From contig NC_083648.1 of assembly GCF_963576545.1 (NCBI RefSeq), forward strand, positions 12,378,739 through 12,442,738: a stretch of 64,000 nt of DNA, in the 5' to 3' direction. The DNA comes from Limanda limanda. Lineage: Eukaryota > Chordata > Actinopteri > Pleuronectiformes > Pleuronectidae. Every line of letters begins with the position of its first letter. Within the stretch, counting starts at the first letter, position 1. Positions 60,701 through 64,000 of this stretch are shown in pieces. Made by a program: the position numbers and the translations under genes. A model generated the notes under the pieces. The model made no database searches. It had not been told where the DNA came from and saw only the letters and a list, made by a program, of their open reading frames with translations.

Positions 60701-61084
60701 ATTTCCCGGCCCTCCCCTGAGTCAGTCTGGAGTTATTACCATCCGTGTCCTTGTGGGATTCTTTCAAACATCCATCACCGCTCTTACGAACCTCTTACTG
60801 TAATTGGCCCACTTTTTTTGTTTCAGACTTAAATAGATGATAATCTATGCCGACTGTCTGGGACATACCGGGGACACGCTTCATGACTCTGTCATTTAGC
60901 CGAGCACGCGCCGGAAGTGGTCGGCCATATTAACCCGATGCAGGACCTGGTGGCCGTTTCATGTAACTGCCTCAATAAACTGTAAATTTTACACACGTAG
61001 GTGAAAAAATAGATGAAGTCGAGAGGTCTCATTTGGAGGTCTGACTACAGAGCTTGTTCTATGATTGGTACCTTGGTCTTGGTC

Positions 61085-61345
61085 GATCAAGATGGCGCCG
61101 CGGACGGCTGCCTTGGTTTTTTGGTGCGCGTTGTTTTGTCTTGTCTTGTTTGTTAATTCAGTTTTTTGCCTATAAACCGGGAGCTCTTTCACCAGAGAGA
61201 TGCTCATGAACATTAGGGACATAACTCCTGATAAGTTTTTTTAATTTTTTCATGTTAAATGTATGCACCTATTTACCAAAGAAAATTCCAGGTAGGTGTA
61301 AACCTACTTGGCAATAAATCCTTTCTGATTCTGATTCTGATTCTG
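61085..61345 (+). mobile_element. short non-LTR retrotransposon remnant with GATTCT tail
   Basis: Starts with an 'aagatggcgccgcgg' leader like the 5' ends of some vertebrate LINEs. It ends with 'cttggcaataaatcctttctgattctgattctgattctga', a poly(A)-signal-like AATAAA followed by a GATTCT-type 3' repeat that I associate with fish LINE 3' ends. Only about 260 bases lie between them, so an internally deleted copy or a composite SINE is likely. No target duplication was identified. Confidence 0.45.
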
Positions 61346-63055
61346 ACCTGATCCAGCCGGCCAGAGGGGGGAGGTAATCATCAGTGATAGACAGGGCTTG
61401 GGTTAGGCTAAACTAGTGTGGTAGTTCTAAATCTAACTGGGCTGTATGCTTTGCCTGTGTTAATGCAGGTTGCAGCTTTTCTTTCTGAAACTGTGGAAGT
61501 GACCTGGAGTAATTGAGCCACGCCAAGCAAAGACCTGCTGCCGGACTCAGTCCACAGAACCCGGAGGCTGCACCACCTCTTCTGTTCAAAGAGCTGTTCA
61601 CCTCTTTATCCAGCGTTCAGTGAAGCTCGGCTTAGAACGCAGAACCCTGAACTGGAGAATCAGTTGTCGTGAACGCGCTGCTGCTACAGAGCTCTGGTTG
61701 CCTGAGTATTCGAAGTTACCAAAACACATACCAAGTGAGATAAGGCTGATATGATGAATGGCTCTTGAGATATGTGAGCCTCATACCTACAGAGAGGGAC
61801 TCCTGGAATCTCTCGATAGATTATTAGTTTAATTTTCCGTGGCCTGTTGGTATTGTCTCCAAGAACATATCAGCATTTAGCTCTGGTACAGCCTCACAGA
61901 CGCTCATGTCTTAGCCCTGGATAATTAAAACCGCTCAGCTGCAACAAAGGAAATGCCGTGTGGTTCCAGCTATTTGCAGCTGATTTAAGAGAGCCGTGTG
62001 TTTTGACACCAGAGGGTCTAAAGCAGGGAAGAAACTGCTGATCCTTCCTCCTCTGTGTCACACACTGGCCCCCAACCTCAAGAATGCCACAGGACGGGAA
62101 GGGAGGCGAGGGGGAAACAGGAAATACTTTTGTCTCCCTCGCTGCACTCTGGAATGGATGTCTCCTTTTTTAGTCCTGTGTGGGCTTTTTGTTTGATGAA
62201 AGGAAATCGTACGTTAAAATGTGACAATTAATGGGAGGGTATCGTGACCCAGTTCTGTTTGGATCAAGGTCGAAAATGAAATGTGTGTTTTCTAGTTAGA
62301 CGCACACAAAAGGTAATAACAGCAGGTAACCTGAGTTAAAGCAGATGGATTAAAGCAGAATAATATGATAATAAGTTCCCATGGGGACCGACACATTAAT
62401 GTTGTAGGGAAATAAACGTGACTATTCCCCATTGTTCACAGATCAAGTTACGAGTAAGAACCCAAATGAGCTACAGCCTCAACGCGCTGTTATTGATATT
62501 CAATTGGCAACTTGTGTCACTGGAGGACACTCTGTAGTTGAATTTGAGATAATCTACTTGTGTGCGTGTGTGTATGCGGTTGGATGGGGGGGTGCTGGGG
62601 GGGACTGGAGGCTTAGCACCGTGACTTCCTGTCCAGCTGTTCCTGCTGTCACCGCGGATGTCTGTATTTCCTCGTCTAAGACACGCAGCTAAATGCAGCC
62701 CGGGCCTTCGCTCGCGCTTTCTCGGTTGCAGAACGGAGTCCTCTTAAAATAAAAACTCCTGTGAGCAGCAGAAATCATTCATGTTACTCAGAGGGTCCGG
62801 GCTACATTAATATATTTATGCTTGAGTGCTGCGGCTGCTCGTGCAACTGCAAAAAAAAAACAGAAAAAAAGAAAATCAGTTGATGTACAGTTGCCAAAGG
62901 GCTCTTTGTGATTCCCATGCTTGTTTACAGTGTGTTTCTGGTTGTGTAGCGTCGAAGGTTGTGCGTAGGAGCGCGTGAGGGACGATAAACACAGGACGGA
63001 GGGATGGATGGAGCAGCTCTGGGTGTAATAACACTATTTACAACTTAATGGATCA

Positions 63056-63240
63056 GTGGGCCTTTACTGGGTTTTCTCCGGGTGCTCCAGCTCCCTCCCA
63101 CTCATGCAGATTGGGGAATGGAAAACTGGAGACACTAAATTGACTGTAGGTGTGAATGGGAGAGTGAATGGTTTTTTGTTTCTGCAATAAGCTGGGGACC
63201 TGTACCCCCGACTCTCACTGTTGTTAATCACTTTGTTATC
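63056..63240 (+). repeat. dispersed fish repeat remnant
   Basis: Contains 'gggttttctccgggtgctccagc.tccctccca', 'ctaaattgactgtaggtgtgaatg' and 'gctggggacctgtaccccc', an order I recognise from a common fish interspersed repeat. The borders are uncertain. Confidence 0.5.
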
Positions 63241-63789
63241 TCGTTAAGAAAAGTGCTTTATAATTAAAGCTCATCAATAATGGTTGGATGTATAGATCAG
63301 ATTAGAAAAAAATGGTTTTGTTTTCCTCTGGTAGTATTTAGTCGTGCAGAGAGTTTGTTGTGTTCGTCTACTTTCAGATGTACTTTCATTTTAAATCCAT
63401 ACATTTGGACTTTCGCGGAATAATGTTTCTGTTACGCCAAATTATGTACAGGCCTGACTTTGAACCCAGCGTCTCTATGAAAACTGCTCCCTGGGAGGTC
63501 TGTGAATTATCCGGAGTGAAGAGGAAACCGCCTCTGGAAAGAGTTGCTGCTGTTGAGTGTTGAATATTTTAAACTTAATTCTTAAACATCATTTTTTTGT
63601 GCTAAGGGCAAGACTCCATTCACCCCGACTCCACTGGGAGTGGAGGCAGAAATCTGAACTATTTCATTAACCAAACCACAACCCTCTTTCTTGCGCAGAT
63701 AAAAATGAAGTCAAGTCAAATTATTCTTACAATTTGTGTGATCCAAATTGTTAAAGCAATAATTAATTGATTTAAACAAGCGGGTTTTG

Positions 63790-64000
63790 TCTGTGTGGAG
63801 CCAAGTACAGATACGTTATCGCATTGTCGTACAAGATGACCTACAGTATCAACCACTAACCAGAAGGTCAGTGGTTCAATTCCCAGCTGATTCCACATTT
63901 CAAAGTGTCCTTGGACGAGATACGATTCTCCTAACTGCCCCGTGGCTGTGCAGTGTGTGAATGTGTCTTGTACCGGAGCCACACACTTGCACAGGCGGAC
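63790..64000 (+). mobile_element. tRNA-derived SINE-like repeat, cut by the window edge
   Basis: 'accagaaggtcagtggttcaattcccagct' carries a Pol III B-box-like GGTTCAATTCC at 63873-63883. It is followed by 'aaagtgtccttgga.gagata', 'tgccccgtggctgtgcagtgtgtgaatg' typical of a widespread fish SINE-like repeat. The A-box region is degenerate. Confidence 0.5.

Larger units (their letters stand above)
40651..64000 (+). other. bcl2 intron (at least 23.3 kb)
   Basis: Starts at the donor GTAGGT after exon 1 and runs off the window; the long intron between these two coding exons is a family feature. No coding exon is supported. It holds the transposable elements and repeats listed below, TG repeats near 40757-40781, TA repeats at 53454-53479 and ATT/AGT repeats near 54719-54771. 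Between these, 49260-61080 shows mostly unique-looking sequence with nothing I can name. Confidence 0.8.

Noticed and set aside
63790..64000. functional tRNA gene
   Set aside because: There is a B-box-like motif, but no cloverleaf or intact A box is visible, and the flanks match a dispersed repeat.

Overview
The window is vertebrate nuclear DNA, almost certainly from a teleost fish and probably a percomorph. Genes are split into short exons with consensus GT/AG splice sites. Introns and spacers are full of CA/TG microsatellites and fish-type dispersed repeats. Every confident protein is an animal orthologue. There are no operons, CRISPR arrays or bacterial features.

Layout. (1) Positions 577-18457, minus strand: the first ten coding exons of lama3, the laminin alpha-3 long (3B-type) form. 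They cover the signal peptide, the laminin N-terminal domain and the first LE modules; the rest of the gene lies beyond the left edge. (2) 18458-20106: lama3 upstream region and a diverged direct repeat. (3) 20107-32187, plus strand: three vps4-derived units in tandem. These are a three-exon gene coding only an MIT domain (20107-21844, 92 aa), a complete eleven-exon vps4b (22417-26400, 438 aa), and a second vps4b copy (29619-32187) with exons 2-11 intact but no visible exon 1. (4) 33164-36322, plus: complete ten-exon kdsr (3-ketodihydrosphingosine reductase), with a long 3' UTR to about 38.77 kb. (5) 40099-40650, plus: first coding exon of bcl2. The remaining 23.3 kb is bcl2 intron, containing nested hAT-like DNA transposons, a TTAA-flanked foldback element and other repeat remnants.

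The VPS4B-KDSR-BCL2 block matches human 18q21.33, and human LAMA3 is also on chromosome 18, which supports the lama3 call over lama5. The genes do not form one pathway: laminin-332/311 basement membrane assembly, ESCRT-III disassembly, sphingolipid synthesis and apoptosis control. The most unusual part is the vps4 cluster. It holds a free-standing MIT-only gene and a duplicate whose AAA half is almost identical to vps4b while its MIT half has diverged. All exon borders were read by eye from splice consensus, reading phase and remembered family sequence; no alignment or expression data were used.
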